From Comamonas thiooxydans (lineage in GTDB: Bacteria > Pseudomonadota > Gammaproteobacteria > Burkholderiales > Burkholderiaceae_C), in assembly GCF_000964545.1 (NCBI RefSeq), contig NZ_BBVD01000005.1:186001-250000 (forward strand): a stretch of 64,000 nucleotides of DNA, given 5' to 3'. A program made the position numbers and the translations under genes. Shown here one piece after another: positions 18,048 through 26,474 of the stretch. The first letter of the stretch is position 1, and the number at the start of each line of letters is the position of its first letter. The notes beneath the pieces were generated by a model that was not told the DNA's origin, searched no databases, and saw only the letters and a program-made list of their open reading frames with translations.

Positions 18048-18207
18048 GTTGGCCAGCTGATCTGGCTTGTTGGATGCAGGGAAGACTCGAAGAGGCGAAA
18101 GCTTCGCCGCGACAAGCCTGCATCATGCAGTGTTGATGACGTCACTTTGACGTATTGAGCACGTTACAGTTTTGCTCAAATTTTCCGAACAAAGCCGTCC
18201 GGATCAA

Positions 18208-18987
18208 TCAAGCAGCCTGACCCTGCTGCTCCTGGAGCTCGGCCCCCTGGAAGTTGCCGCGGCGATAGGTCAGCACCAGGGTGTCGCGCACGCCGCCGTG
18301 CTCGACGGGTTGAATCGGCGTGGTCTCATGAATCATGCGCGCATCGTCGAGCAGCATCACCGACCAGGGCTCGGTCAGCGTGAAGCGCTGGCCGTTGGGA
18401 CCGCTCGCCTCGAAGACGCGGGTCTCGCCCCCTTTGACGCCCTTGCGCCCCACCAGCAGTACGGCAACCAGGTCGACGCCGTCGCGGTGCGCACCTTCGG
18501 GCGTGGGCCGGCCGATACCGTCCGTGGTGTCGATGCGGAACTGGTGCGCCTCGACAAACCAGCGCTCATACAGCTCGTCGGTGCAGAACACCTGATCGGC
18601 CAGTTGGCCCAGGGCATTGATCATCGCCAGCCAGGCCGCGCTGGTGGTGGTGCTGTCCTGCATGGGCTCGAACATGCGCTGCATGCCGCCATGCAGCGCG
18701 TTGTATTCCACGGGCTGCCAGTGGGCGCGATGAGGCACCTGCTGCACCTGATCGCCTTCGCTGACAAAGCAGGAATGGCGGCGGCGGCGATAGCGGCCTC
18801 CATCCTTGAGGAAGGCATCGGGCGGCAGACCCTGCCAGTCCGCATCCATGGCGTGCAGATCGCCCACACTCAGGCCCATCCACTGGGCGAAGTCCTCGGG
18901 CTGCAGCACGGCATAGCCGCGCGTGCGCAAGGACTGGGCTGCCTCGGCAGCGGCAATATAGGGAGGGGAAAACATGATGTGCGCCAT
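18208..18987 (-). CDS. 2-oxoglutarate-Fe(II) dioxygenase family protein (2OG-Fe_Oxy_2 type)
   Basis: The 259-residue protein belongs to the small 2OG-Fe(II) oxygenase group that includes the Bacillus isoleucine 4-hydroxylase. The iron facial triad is visible as H and D in GAHRDGVDLVAVLLV and a distal H in ARMIHETTPI, with an Arg in the C-terminal TLVLTYRR region that could bind 2-oxoglutarate. It probably hydroxylates a free amino acid or similar small molecule; the substrate is unknown. ATG at 18987 is chosen over ATG at 18975 and over longer forms reaching 19041; a GAGGAG lies about 15 bases upstream, which is farther than ideal. Confidence 0.8.
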   Translation of the reverse strand: MAHIMFSPPYIAAAEAAQSLRTRGYAVLQPEDFAQWMGLSVGDLHAMDADWQGLPPDAFLKDGGRYRRRRHSCFVSEGDQVQQVPHRAHWQPVEYNALHGGMQRMFEPMQDSTTTSAAWLAMINALGQLADQVFCTDELYERWFVEAHQFRIDTTDGIGRPTPEGAHRDGVDLVAVLLVGRKGVKGGETRVFEASGPNGQRFTLTEPWSVMLLDDARMIHETTPIQPVEHGGVRDTLVLTYRRGNFQGAELQEQQGQAA

Positions 18988-19171
18988 AAGGTCGGCAAGC
19001 TTACTCCTCGCAGGCCCTGCTGGCTTGTGCCTTGGCATCAAAATTTACGCAAGGCAGCATCAACCAAATTGCATGGATGAAAAAATGCCTGCATCGCACA
19101 CAGCAATGCAGGCAGAACGCAAGGCACCGGGCCTTCATCACCAGGGTGATGAAAGCCAGGCAGTCTCGGGC

Positions 19172-20347
19172 TTAAACCAGAGGCAGACCCACATAGTTCT
19201 CGGCCAGCGAGGTCGCGCCGGCTTCGGAGTGGACGATGTAGTCCAGCTCGGCTTCCTGCACCTTCGTGTTGAACTCGCCCTCGCCGGGGAAGTTGTGCAG
19301 CATGGAAGTCATCCACCAGGAGAAGCGCTCGGCCTTCCAGACACGGCGCAGGCACTGCTCGGAGTAGCGGTCGATGCCGGCCTCGGACTGCTCCTTGTAG
19401 TACTCGACAAAGGCTTGCGACAGATAACCCACGTCGGAAGCTGCCAGGTTCAGGCCCTTGGCGCCGGTGGGGGGCACGATGTGCGCGGCATCGCCGGCCA
19501 GGAACATGCGGCCGAAGCGCATGGGCTCGGTCACAAAGCTACGCAGCGGTGCAATGCTTTTTTCCAGCGATGGGCCGGTCACCAGATTGGCGCGGGCTTC
19601 GGGGTCCAGGCGCTTCTTGAGCTCTTCCCAGAACGCTTCGTCGCTCCAGTCCTCGACCTTGTCGGTCAGCGGCACCTGCAGATAGTAGCGGCTGCGCGTG
19701 GCGCTGCGCTGGCTGCACAGGGCAAAGCCGCGCTCGGTGTTGGCATAGATCAGCTCGTGCGACACGGGCGGCGTATCCGAGAGCAGGCCCAGCCAGCCGA
19801 AGGGATAGACCTTCTCGAAGGTCTTGATCTTGTCCTGAGGAGCGCTGGCTCGGCAGATGCCGTGAAAGCCGTCGCAGCCGGCGATGAAGTCGCACTCGAT
19901 CTCGTGCACCTGGCCGTCTTTTTCGTAACGCACCTTGGGCTTGTCGCTCTCGAAGTCCACGGGCTGCACATGGCTGGCCTCGTAGACCGTGGTCAGACCC
20001 TCCTGGGCGCGCACTTCCATCAGATCGCGGGTCACCTCGGTCTGACCATAGACCATCACGCGCTTGCCGCCGGTCAGGTCATGCAGATTGATGCGGTGGC
20101 GCTTGCCCTTGAACAGCAGCTCGATGCCGTCATGAGGCAGACCTTCCTCATTCATGCGCTTGTCGGCACCCGCCTGCTTGAGCAGATCCACCGTCACCTG
20201 CTCCAGCACGCCGGCGCGGATGCGGCCCAGCACATAGTCGGCGCTGCGCTGCTCGATGATGATGTTGTCGATGCCCGCCTTGTAGAGCAACTGCCCCAGC
20301 AGCAGACCCGAGGGACCGGCACCGATGATGGCGACTTGTGTACGCAT
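19172..20347 (-). CDS. pobA: 4-Hydroxybenzoate 3-monooxygenase
   Basis: PobA is an NADPH-dependent FAD enzyme that turns 4-hydroxybenzoate into protocatechuate, which feeds ring cleavage. The 391-residue length matches the Pseudomonas enzyme. The FAD-binding GAGPSG is at residues 9-14, the family DG motif appears in CDGFHG, and the second FAD motif GDAAH is at 285-289, followed by PPTGAKGLNLA. It is transcribed away from pobR across a 180-bp gap with an IclR-type operator. Ring-cleavage genes for protocatechuate are not in this window. Confidence 0.96.
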   Translation of the reverse strand: MRTQVAIIGAGPSGLLLGQLLYKAGIDNIIIEQRSADYVLGRIRAGVLEQVTVDLLKQAGADKRMNEEGLPHDGIELLFKGKRHRINLHDLTGGKRVMVYGQTEVTRDLMEVRAQEGLTTVYEASHVQPVDFESDKPKVRYEKDGQVHEIECDFIAGCDGFHGICRASAPQDKIKTFEKVYPFGWLGLLSDTPPVSHELIYANTERGFALCSQRSATRSRYYLQVPLTDKVEDWSDEAFWEELKKRLDPEARANLVTGPSLEKSIAPLRSFVTEPMRFGRMFLAGDAAHIVPPTGAKGLNLAASDVGYLSQAFVEYYKEQSEAGIDRYSEQCLRRVWKAERFSWWMTSMLHNFPGEGEFNTKVQEAELDYIVHSEAGATSLAENYVGLPLV

Positions 20348-20465
20348 GAATATGACTCCTTGTTATGGCTCAAAAACCTGTCGATCGGCGCGCGTGACGA
20401 CGCCGATTGGGCTGTGCAGCAAGACTAAGTTTTGTGCTGCATCAAGACAAAGGAGAGAATCGATG

Positions 20466-20506
20466 TTTGCGCGATAATCGCACAATGAGAACGATGATCG
20501 CGCAAA
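20466..20506. promoter_or_regulatory. Putative PobR operator between pobA and pobR
   Basis: TTTGCGCGAT (20466-20475) and ATCGCGCAAA (20497-20506) are a perfect ten-base inverted repeat, 21 bp apart. A smaller palindrome GCGAT-A-ATCGC (20471-20481) overlaps the left arm, giving three related half-sites. The place and spacing fit operators of IclR-type PobR/PcaU regulators. Confidence 0.65.
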
Positions 20507-20527
20507 ACAAGAAATGCGGAACCCTCC

Positions 20528-21316
20528 ATGAATGACCATGGCTCACCCTCCATCGCCCCGGCAGACTTCATTGCCGGCCTGGCCAAGGGCCTGGCCGTAC
20601 TGGAAAGCTTCGACACCGAGCGCCAGCGCCTGAACGCCACCATGGCCGCCGAGCGCGCCGGCATCACGCGCGCCGCAGCCAGGCGCCATCTGCTCACGCT
20701 GGCCTATCTCGGCTACCTGGAGTCCGATGGCAGCTATTTCTGGCTGGCTCCCAAGGTGCTGCGCCTGTCGGGCAGCTATCTGGCCTCGGCCCGGCTGCCG
20801 CGCATCGTGCAACCCGTGCTGCACAGACTGGCAGCGCAGACCGGACTGTCCTACTCCTGCGTGGTGCGCGAGGGCCGCGAAGTCGTCATCGTCGCTCGCA
20901 GCGCCGTTCATGAGAAGGGCGAACGGCTGATGGCCCACGGACTGCATCTGGGCACACGCCTGCCGGCGCATGCCACGTCCACCGGCCGGGTGCTGCTGGC
21001 CTCGCTCTCAAGCTCGGAGCTTGACGACTGGCTGGCCGCCTATGACCTACCCAAGCTGACGGCGCACACGGTCTCCGACGGTGCTGCGCTGAAGACCTTG
21101 CTCGACGAGGTGCGCCGCCTCGACTACTGCATGGCGCTTGAGGAGCATGAACTGGCCATTCAGGCCGTGGCCGTGCCGCTGCGCAATATGCGCGGACGCA
21201 CCGTGGCAGCTATGAATGTGGTGACATCGGCCAAACGCATGAGCCCGCAAACCATGCAGCAGGAAATACTGCCGCTGCTGCAGGAGGCCGCGAGAACCTT
21301 GCGCCCCCAGCTTTGA
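20528..21316 (+). CDS. pobR: IclR-family transcriptional regulator, likely activator of pobA
   Basis: The 262-residue protein has an N-terminal winged helix-turn-helix (FIAGLAKGLAVLESF, then TRAAARRHLLTLAYLGYL) and a C-terminal IclR effector-binding domain with the typical LPAHATSTGRVLLA stretch and the EEHELAIQAVAVPLRN block. It is transcribed divergently from pobA, the arrangement known for IclR-type PobR, which activates pobA in response to 4-hydroxybenzoate. The assignment as PobR comes from family plus position. Confidence 0.85.
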   Translation: MNDHGSPSIAPADFIAGLAKGLAVLESFDTERQRLNATMAAERAGITRAAARRHLLTLAYLGYLESDGSYFWLAPKVLRLSGSYLASARLPRIVQPVLHRLAAQTGLSYSCVVREGREVVIVARSAVHEKGERLMAHGLHLGTRLPAHATSTGRVLLASLSSSELDDWLAAYDLPKLTAHTVSDGAALKTLLDEVRRLDYCMALEEHELAIQAVAVPLRNMRGRTVAAMNVVTSAKRMSPQTMQQEILPLLQEAARTLRPQL

Positions 21317-21337
21317 CGCTATTAATATCAAAGCTTA

Positions 21338-21401
21338 TTGCGCTTGCCCTTCATTGATTTCAGATAAAAATAAGGTTGAAATCCATATTCAACAAGCGCA
21401 A
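21338..21401. promoter_or_regulatory. Nested inverted repeats between convergent pobR and lysR genes
   Basis: TTGCGCTTG (21338-21346) is complementary to CAAGCGCAA (21393-21401); inside, GATTTCA (21356-21362) is complementary to TGAAATC (21377-21383). The fold sits between two converging genes and may help end both transcripts, although no clean T run follows. The CAAGCG motif also occurs in the intergenic repeat family of this window. Confidence 0.35.
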
Positions 21402-21461
21402 CCAGCTCCCCTAACAGGAGCATGAACCAGCAGCGGCCATACCCCGGAGCAGGCCAGTCGT

Positions 21462-22373
21462 TCAGATATGACCGCTCTCCACCGAGCACACCTGCATGCT
21501 GAGGCGGCGCAGCAACTCGGCCGTGCGGCGCATCAGCGGCGTGGACTTCTTTTTGGCGGGCTGCACCAGGCACAATGTGCTGACGATATGCGGCGACTTG
21601 ATAGGCACTTCCACCAGCGCAGCATCCGTGGCATGACTGTGCATGGCGCTATCGGTCAGCGCCGCATAGCCATAGCCGCCGCGCACCAGATCCAGAATGG
21701 CAGGCACGCTGGAAACCTCCCAGACCACATTGAGCTTGACCTGGGACAGCGTGGCCTGGGCCTCCATCAGCTTGCGGAAAATCTGCCCGTGCTGGGGCAT
21801 GATCAACGGGAACTCGGCCAGATGCTCGAACGGAATGCTGGTGCGCCCTGCCAGCGTGCTGGCCGGGCCGATCAGGCACAGGCGCTCTTCGAGCACGGGC
21901 GAGACCTCGATCTGCGGGTGCGGCTCCGGCGTGTAGACCAGGCCCAGATCCATGCGCCCCGAAGTCAGCCACTCCGAGATATTCATCGAAAAACCTTCGA
22001 CCACCGCCAGCCTGGCCTTGGGCATTTCGCGACTGAAGCCGTCGATCAGGGGCAGGGTCAGGCGCCGCGCCAGGCTCGGCGGCAAGCCGACCGTGATACG
22101 CCCCACGGGCTCGTCGCGCTGACTGCCCAGATCCTCCTTGGCCATGGCCACGCGCTGCATGATGGCATGGCCATGCTCGAGCAGGCGGCGCCCCGCATCG
22201 GTCAGCGTCACGCCGCGCCCGGTGCGTATCAGCAGGGTCTCGCGCAACTCGGTTTCCAGGGCCCGTACCTGACGGCTGAGCGCCGGCTGGGCAGTGTCCA
22301 GCAGTACAGCAGCCTTGCTGAAGCTCCCCACTTCGGCCACCCGAACAAAGGTCTCTATCTGCTGCAGATTCAT
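21462..22373 (-). CDS. LysR-family transcriptional regulator
   Basis: The 303-residue protein has the LysR N-terminal helix-turn-helix (MNLQQIETFVRVAEVGSFSK, then AQPALSRQVRALE) and a co-inducer-binding domain. It resembles the NAC/CynR-like branch, but the effector is unknown. ATG at 22373 gives the standard LysR N terminus and has AAAGGTG nearby. It is divergent from a Bug-type binding-protein gene, so it probably controls that gene in response to the bound carboxylate or its breakdown product. Confidence 0.9.
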   Translation of the reverse strand: MNLQQIETFVRVAEVGSFSKAAVLLDTAQPALSRQVRALETELRETLLIRTGRGVTLTDAGRRLLEHGHAIMQRVAMAKEDLGSQRDEPVGRITVGLPPSLARRLTLPLIDGFSREMPKARLAVVEGFSMNISEWLTSGRMDLGLVYTPEPHPQIEVSPVLEERLCLIGPASTLAGRTSIPFEHLAEFPLIMPQHGQIFRKLMEAQATLSQVKLNVVWEVSSVPAILDLVRGGYGYAALTDSAMHSHATDAALVEVPIKSPHIVSTLCLVQPAKKKSTPLMRRTAELLRRLSMQVCSVESGHI

Positions 22374-22416
22374 GCTCACACCTTTCAAAACAAGCTATGC
22401 TATTTTGCTATAGCTG

Positions 22417-22430
22417 CTAGCCTCAGCTAG
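22417..22430. promoter_or_regulatory. Possible LysR-type binding palindrome
   Basis: CTAGC-CTCA-GCTAG lies in the divergent gap between the lysR gene and the Bug gene. It has dyad symmetry of the size LysR proteins use, but it lacks the exact T-N11-A form and overlaps a copy of the intergenic repeat. Confidence 0.3.
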
Positions 22431-22561
22431 ACCTAGGTGTTTATGACCCAAGTGACACAATGTAATCAACTGGGCCTGAATATCTAAAAATAACAGCCGA
22501 CGATATCAACAATGCGTGGTCCACACGCAATTCATCATCGACATCCTTCCAGGGAGACAAA

Positions 22562-23560
22562 ATGACCCATAAGCTCAATATGAGCCGTCGCCAAGCTGCA
22601 TTCGCACTCGGCGCCATTGCCGCAGCCGTGGCAGCCCCCTCTTTCGCCCAGGGCGACAAGTGGCCCACCAAGTCCTCGCGCATCATCAACCCCTTCCCCG
22701 TAGGCGGTGGCCCCGATGGCCTGTCGCGCCTGGTGGCCGACAAGCTGGGCCGCGCCTGGGGTCAGCCCGTGGTGGTGGAAAATCGTCCCGGCGGCAACGG
22801 CTTCATCGCCATCAGCGAATTCAAGCGCGGCGCAACCGACGGCACGGACATGATCCAGCTGGACAACGTCCATATCGCCGCCTACCCCCACCTGTTCAAG
22901 AAGCTGCCCTACGACCTGAACAAGGACTTCGAAATCCTGATGCCCTTGTTCCGCAACTTCTTCTTTGTCTGCGTGCCCGTCAACAGCCCCTACAAGACCA
23001 TCGGCGACCTGATTGCCGACGCCAAGGCGCACCCCGGCAAGCTGAACTACGGCTCCTGGTCCGTGGGCAACCCTGTTCACCTGGGCTCGGCCCTGCTGGA
23101 AAACCAGACCGGCACCAAGATGGAGCATGTGATCTACAAGGAAACCAGCCAGCTGTACCAGGGCGTTGCCAATGGCGAGCTGACTTTTGCCCTGGGCTCC
23201 CTGGGCACTGCAGGCCCTCTGGTGCGTGGCGGCAAGCTGCGCTTCCTGGCCGTGGCAGCTCCCAGCCGCATTGCCGGCTTCGAGAACGTGCCCACGGTGT
23301 CCGAATCGGGCGGCCCCAAGGACTTCACTGCCATCGGCTGGAATGCCCTGGCTGTGCGTCCCGGCACACCCCCCGCCGTGATCGAAAAGATCCGCACCGA
23401 TGTGCGTCAGGCCCTGACAGGCCAGGACGTCAAGGACAAGTTCGCAGCCTTCGGCTACGAATCCTTCAATCCCACGCCTGCCGAGTTCAAGGCCTTCATG
23501 GCCTCCGAGAGCAAGCGTTTCGGTGATGTCATCAAGAAGGCCGGTCTGGCACTGGACTGA
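22562..23560 (+). CDS. Bug-family (TctC-like) binding protein, second copy
   Basis: The 332-residue precursor has an N-terminal SRRQAAFALGA stretch that looks like a twin-arginine signal, with cleavage near SFAQ. The mature protein has PFPVGGGPDGLSR and VVVENRPGGNG, the Bug/TctC ligand-binding loops. AGGGAGA just before ATG 22562 is a strong ribosome-binding site. The ligand is unknown. Its regulator is likely the divergent LysR gene; the next gene, on the opposite strand, is an organic-acid-type symporter. Confidence 0.9.
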   Translation: MTHKLNMSRRQAAFALGAIAAAVAAPSFAQGDKWPTKSSRIINPFPVGGGPDGLSRLVADKLGRAWGQPVVVENRPGGNGFIAISEFKRGATDGTDMIQLDNVHIAAYPHLFKKLPYDLNKDFEILMPLFRNFFFVCVPVNSPYKTIGDLIADAKAHPGKLNYGSWSVGNPVHLGSALLENQTGTKMEHVIYKETSQLYQGVANGELTFALGSLGTAGPLVRGGKLRFLAVAAPSRIAGFENVPTVSESGGPKDFTAIGWNALAVRPGTPPAVIEKIRTDVRQALTGQDVKDKFAAFGYESFNPTPAEFKAFMASESKRFGDVIKKAGLALD

Positions 23561-23577
23561 TCCGTCTTTCAGTCGAT

Positions 23578-23606
23578 AAAAAGCCGCCTCTTGCAGGCGG
23601 CTTTTT
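23578..23606. terminator. Bidirectional terminator after the second Bug gene
   Basis: AAAAAGCCGCC (23578-23588) pairs perfectly with GGCGGCTTTTT (23596-23606). Runs of A and T on the two sides let it work in both directions. Confidence 0.9.
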
Positions 23607-23626
23607 CATGTCCCCTGGCATCAAGA

Positions 23627-23656
23627 AAAACGCCCGATGCAAGCACCGGGCGTTTT
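23627..23656. terminator. Second terminator, serving the converging MFS gene
   Basis: AAAACGCCCG (23627-23636) pairs with CGGGCGTTTT (23647-23656). It lies 21 bp past the MFS stop codon on the minus strand. Confidence 0.85.
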
Positions 23657-23677
23657 GCAGGGAAGTTCACTAACTTC

Positions 23678-25018
23678 TTATTGGTCGCGCGCCTCGATGG
23701 CACGGTTGATGCCCAGGGCCGCCAGCGTGCACAAGGCGCCCGACAGCAGATAGATACCCAGCGCCACCAGTCCGAACTTTGCCGACACACCCAGGGCCAC
23801 CAGGGGCGCAAACGCCGCACCGATGAGCCAGGCCATGTCCGTGGACAGGGCCGCACCGGTGTAACGGTAGCGCGACGAGAAGTTGGATGTCACCGTGCCC
23901 GATGCCTGGCCGTAGGACAGGCCCAGCAGCACAAAGCCCACCAGGATGAACACATTGTTGCCGGTGCTGCCGCTGCCCAGCAACCAGGGCGCGAGAAAGC
24001 TGAAGATGCCGATCAGGCAGGCCATGGTGCCCAGGGTGTTGCGACGCCCCACTCGGTCCGCCAGCCAGCCCGACAGCATGATGGCCGCGCCTGCCAGCAG
24101 TGCACCGATGATCTGCACCACCAGCACTTCGGTCATGGACTGGTCGGAGTACATGGAAATCCACGACAGCGGGAACACGGTCACCAGATGGAACAGCGCA
24201 AAGCTGGCCAGTGCAGCGAAGGCGCCGATCATCACATTGCGGCCTTCGTTGGCCATGAGACTGGTCACGCTGATGGGCTCCAGCTCACGCTCCTGCAGAA
24301 GCTGGGTATAGGACTGGCCCACGACCAGACGCAGGCGCGCAAACAGCGCCACCACGTTGATGGCGAAGGCCACGCAGAAGGGGTAGCGCCAGCCATAGCT
24401 CATGAACTCGTCGGCCGTCAGGCTGGAGTACAGATAGGCAAACAGCGCCGCCGCAATGATGAAACCCAGCGGCGCCCCGAGCTGACCGATCATCGAATAC
24501 CAGCCGCGCTTGTTCGGCGGCGCGGACATGGCCAGCAGCGAAGGCAAGCCGTCCCAGGAGCCCCCGAGCGCCAGGCCCTGGCCGATGCGCAGGATCACCA
24601 GCGCCCAGACGGCCTTCATGCCCGCTGTCTCATAGCTGGGCAGGAAGGTCATGCCCACCGTGCACACGCCCAGCAGAAGCAGCGCCAGAGTCAGCTTGGT
24701 GGCACGCCCCCAGACCCGCTGCACGGCCATGGACAGCGCCGTGCCCACGGGGCGGGCCACAAAGGCCAACGAGAAGATGGCAAACGCGGCCAGCGTGCCA
24801 TCGAGCTTGGATAAATAGGGAAACAGCAGCGAGGGAAACACCAGCACGCAGGCGATGCCGAACACGAAGAAGTCAAAGTACTCGGAAGAGCGCCCGATGA
24901 TCACCCCCACGGCAATCTCGCCGGGGGTCACATCCTCGTCGGTATGCGCATAGGCCAGGGTTTCCGAGTTCTCATAGTCTTGCTGAGTAAGACCAACGGA
25001 CGGGTTCATGCTTGTCAT
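23678..25018 (-). CDS. MFS transporter of the metabolite:H+ symporter type
   Basis: The 446-residue protein has about twelve membrane segments. The N-terminal block SSEYFDFFVFG and the loop-2/3 motif VARPVGTALSMAVQ point to the metabolite:H+ symporter family, which takes up carboxylates such as shikimate, citrate or 2-oxoglutarate and some aromatic acids. The loop-8/9 copy GWLADRVGRRNTLG is also present. AAGGAGTTGTACCTTT before ATG 25018 supports the start; ATG 25009 is also possible. Its position near pobA and a Bug protein suggests organic-acid or aromatic-acid uptake, but the substrate cannot be told. Confidence 0.85.
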   Translation of the reverse strand: MTSMNPSVGLTQQDYENSETLAYAHTDEDVTPGEIAVGVIIGRSSEYFDFFVFGIACVLVFPSLLFPYLSKLDGTLAAFAIFSLAFVARPVGTALSMAVQRVWGRATKLTLALLLLGVCTVGMTFLPSYETAGMKAVWALVILRIGQGLALGGSWDGLPSLLAMSAPPNKRGWYSMIGQLGAPLGFIIAAALFAYLYSSLTADEFMSYGWRYPFCVAFAINVVALFARLRLVVGQSYTQLLQERELEPISVTSLMANEGRNVMIGAFAALASFALFHLVTVFPLSWISMYSDQSMTEVLVVQIIGALLAGAAIMLSGWLADRVGRRNTLGTMACLIGIFSFLAPWLLGSGSTGNNVFILVGFVLLGLSYGQASGTVTSNFSSRYRYTGAALSTDMAWLIGAAFAPLVALGVSAKFGLVALGIYLLSGALCTLAALGINRAIEARDQ

Positions 25019-25254
25019 AAAGGTACAACTCCTTGTCTTACTTTTCAGTCCCGGGGACGCTTTCCGTTCTACGCCCAAGCATGTGCAGCTGCAATAGAGT
25101 TTTTGCCCTGAACACTGTCAGCCCAGCCCCGTGCAGGCCCCGTTTCTGAGGGCTGATTTGACAATTTCAAGCCCTGTCAGCTCAAAGTTTGTCCACGCGC
25201 CAAAGCCGCTAAACCCTTGTCGCATAGCGCATTTCCAATCCCGAGCTGTTGACC

Positions 25255-25299
25255 TTGGACAAAATGTCCAATGGACAAGCCACTGTTTGGTATTACATT
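25255..25299 (+). promoter_or_regulatory. Putative cyo promoter with overlapping inverted repeats
   Basis: TTGGACA (25255-25261) and TGTCCAA (25265-25271) form a perfect inverted repeat with a three-base gap; TGTCC (25265-25269) forms a second one with GGACA (25273-25277). TGGACA at 25272-25277 and TACATT at 25294-25299 would serve as -35 and -10 with 16-bp spacing. The repeats would place a regulator over or just upstream of the -35. Confidence 0.45.
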
Positions 25300-25332
25300 T
25301 GCCGAGATCCAGTAATCCGCGTTTACACCTAA

Positions 25333-25349
25333 GCGCGACTTTGTCACGC
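25333..25349 (+). promoter_or_regulatory. Inverted repeat in the cyoA leader
   Basis: GCGCGAC and GTCACGC flank three T with one mismatch, eight bases before the cyoA start. The GCG...GAC/GTC...CGC pattern recalls RegA/PrrA half-sites, and a RegA-like gene lies downstream, but the match is loose. Confidence 0.3.
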
Positions 25350-25356
25350 CCAAAGC

Positions 25357-26412
25357 ATGTTAAAAATCAAGGAAATCCGTGGGCCCGCGTGGCTCTCAGC
25401 GGCCGCTTTGACCGCAACCCTCGCAGGTTGCAGCAAGGCCGTCGTCCTCAACCCAGCTGGCGATGTCGCCAAGCAGCAAGGCGATCTGGTCATTACGGCC
25501 ACTTTGCTGATGTTGCTCATCATCGTCCCCGTCATCTTTTTGACGCTGCTGTTTGCCTGGAAATACCGCCAGTCCAACACCGAAGCCAAGTACGACCCCG
25601 AATGGCACCACTCCACTGCGCTGGAACTGGTGATCTGGACGGTTCCCCTGCTCATCATCATCGCTTTGGGCGCCATTACCTGGATCAGCACCCACAAGCT
25701 CGACCCTTATCGTCCCCTGGACCGCATCTCCGCCACCAAGGCTCTGGACCCCAACGTCAAGCCTCTGGAGATCCAGGTCGTGTCTCTGGACTGGAAATGG
25801 CTGTTCTTCTACCCTGAGCAAGGCATTGCCACCGTCAACGAAGTGGCTGCCCCAGTGGATCGCCCCATTCACTTCAAGCTGACCTCCACCCACACCATGA
25901 ACGCGTTCTACGTTCCTGATCTGGCCGGCATGATCTACACCATGCCCGGCATGCAGACCGAGCTGAACGCCGTGATCAACAAGCCAGGTGTCTATGGCGG
26001 CAAGTCCTCTCACTACAGCGGCGCTGGTTTTGCCGGCATGACCTTCAAGTTCCACGGCCTGGAAAACGAGCAGTTCGATCAGTGGGTTGCCAAGGCCAAG
26101 ACCGAAGGCAAGGCCCTGACACGCGATGCCTATATCGATCTGGCCAAGCCCAGCGAGCGCAACCCCGTTGAACGCTTCGCCAGCGTGGACGAAGGCCTGT
26201 ACCACAAGGTCCTCAACCGCTGCGTGGAAGACGGCAAGATGTGCATGAGCGAGATGATGGCCATCGACGCCGCCGGCGGCAAGGCACCTGCACACCACAG
26301 CAAGACCTCCAGCGTGGCCCTGCCCCTGGATGTCTGCACTTCCAAAGACGCTGACCGCGTTGTCGCCCTGCTCGACGAAGTCGCCGCCTCCGGAGCTGTC
26401 GCACAGCAATAA
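25357..26412 (+). CDS. cyoA: Cytochrome bo3 ubiquinol oxidase subunit II
   Basis: CyoA is the periplasmic-facing subunit of the proton-pumping ubiquinol oxidase. The 351-residue precursor has a lipobox LAGC with Cys25, then two membrane segments (about residues 45-70 and 85-110) and a cupredoxin-like domain that lacks the CuA ligands, as expected for a quinol rather than cytochrome c oxidase. The QVVSLDWKWLFFYPEQGIATVNE block is typical. It opens cyoABCD and sits behind a compact promoter region with inverted repeats. Confidence 0.95.
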   Translation: MLKIKEIRGPAWLSAAALTATLAGCSKAVVLNPAGDVAKQQGDLVITATLLMLLIIVPVIFLTLLFAWKYRQSNTEAKYDPEWHHSTALELVIWTVPLLIIIALGAITWISTHKLDPYRPLDRISATKALDPNVKPLEIQVVSLDWKWLFFYPEQGIATVNEVAAPVDRPIHFKLTSTHTMNAFYVPDLAGMIYTMPGMQTELNAVINKPGVYGGKSSHYSGAGFAGMTFKFHGLENEQFDQWVAKAKTEGKALTRDAYIDLAKPSERNPVERFASVDEGLYHKVLNRCVEDGKMCMSEMMAIDAAGGKAPAHHSKTSSVALPLDVCTSKDADRVVALLDEVAASGAVAQQ

Positions 26413-26474
26413 GTAGTTCACGGTGCGGATGCGCTCACCGCCCAGCCGCTCCAATACGACAAAAGAGACTCAAC

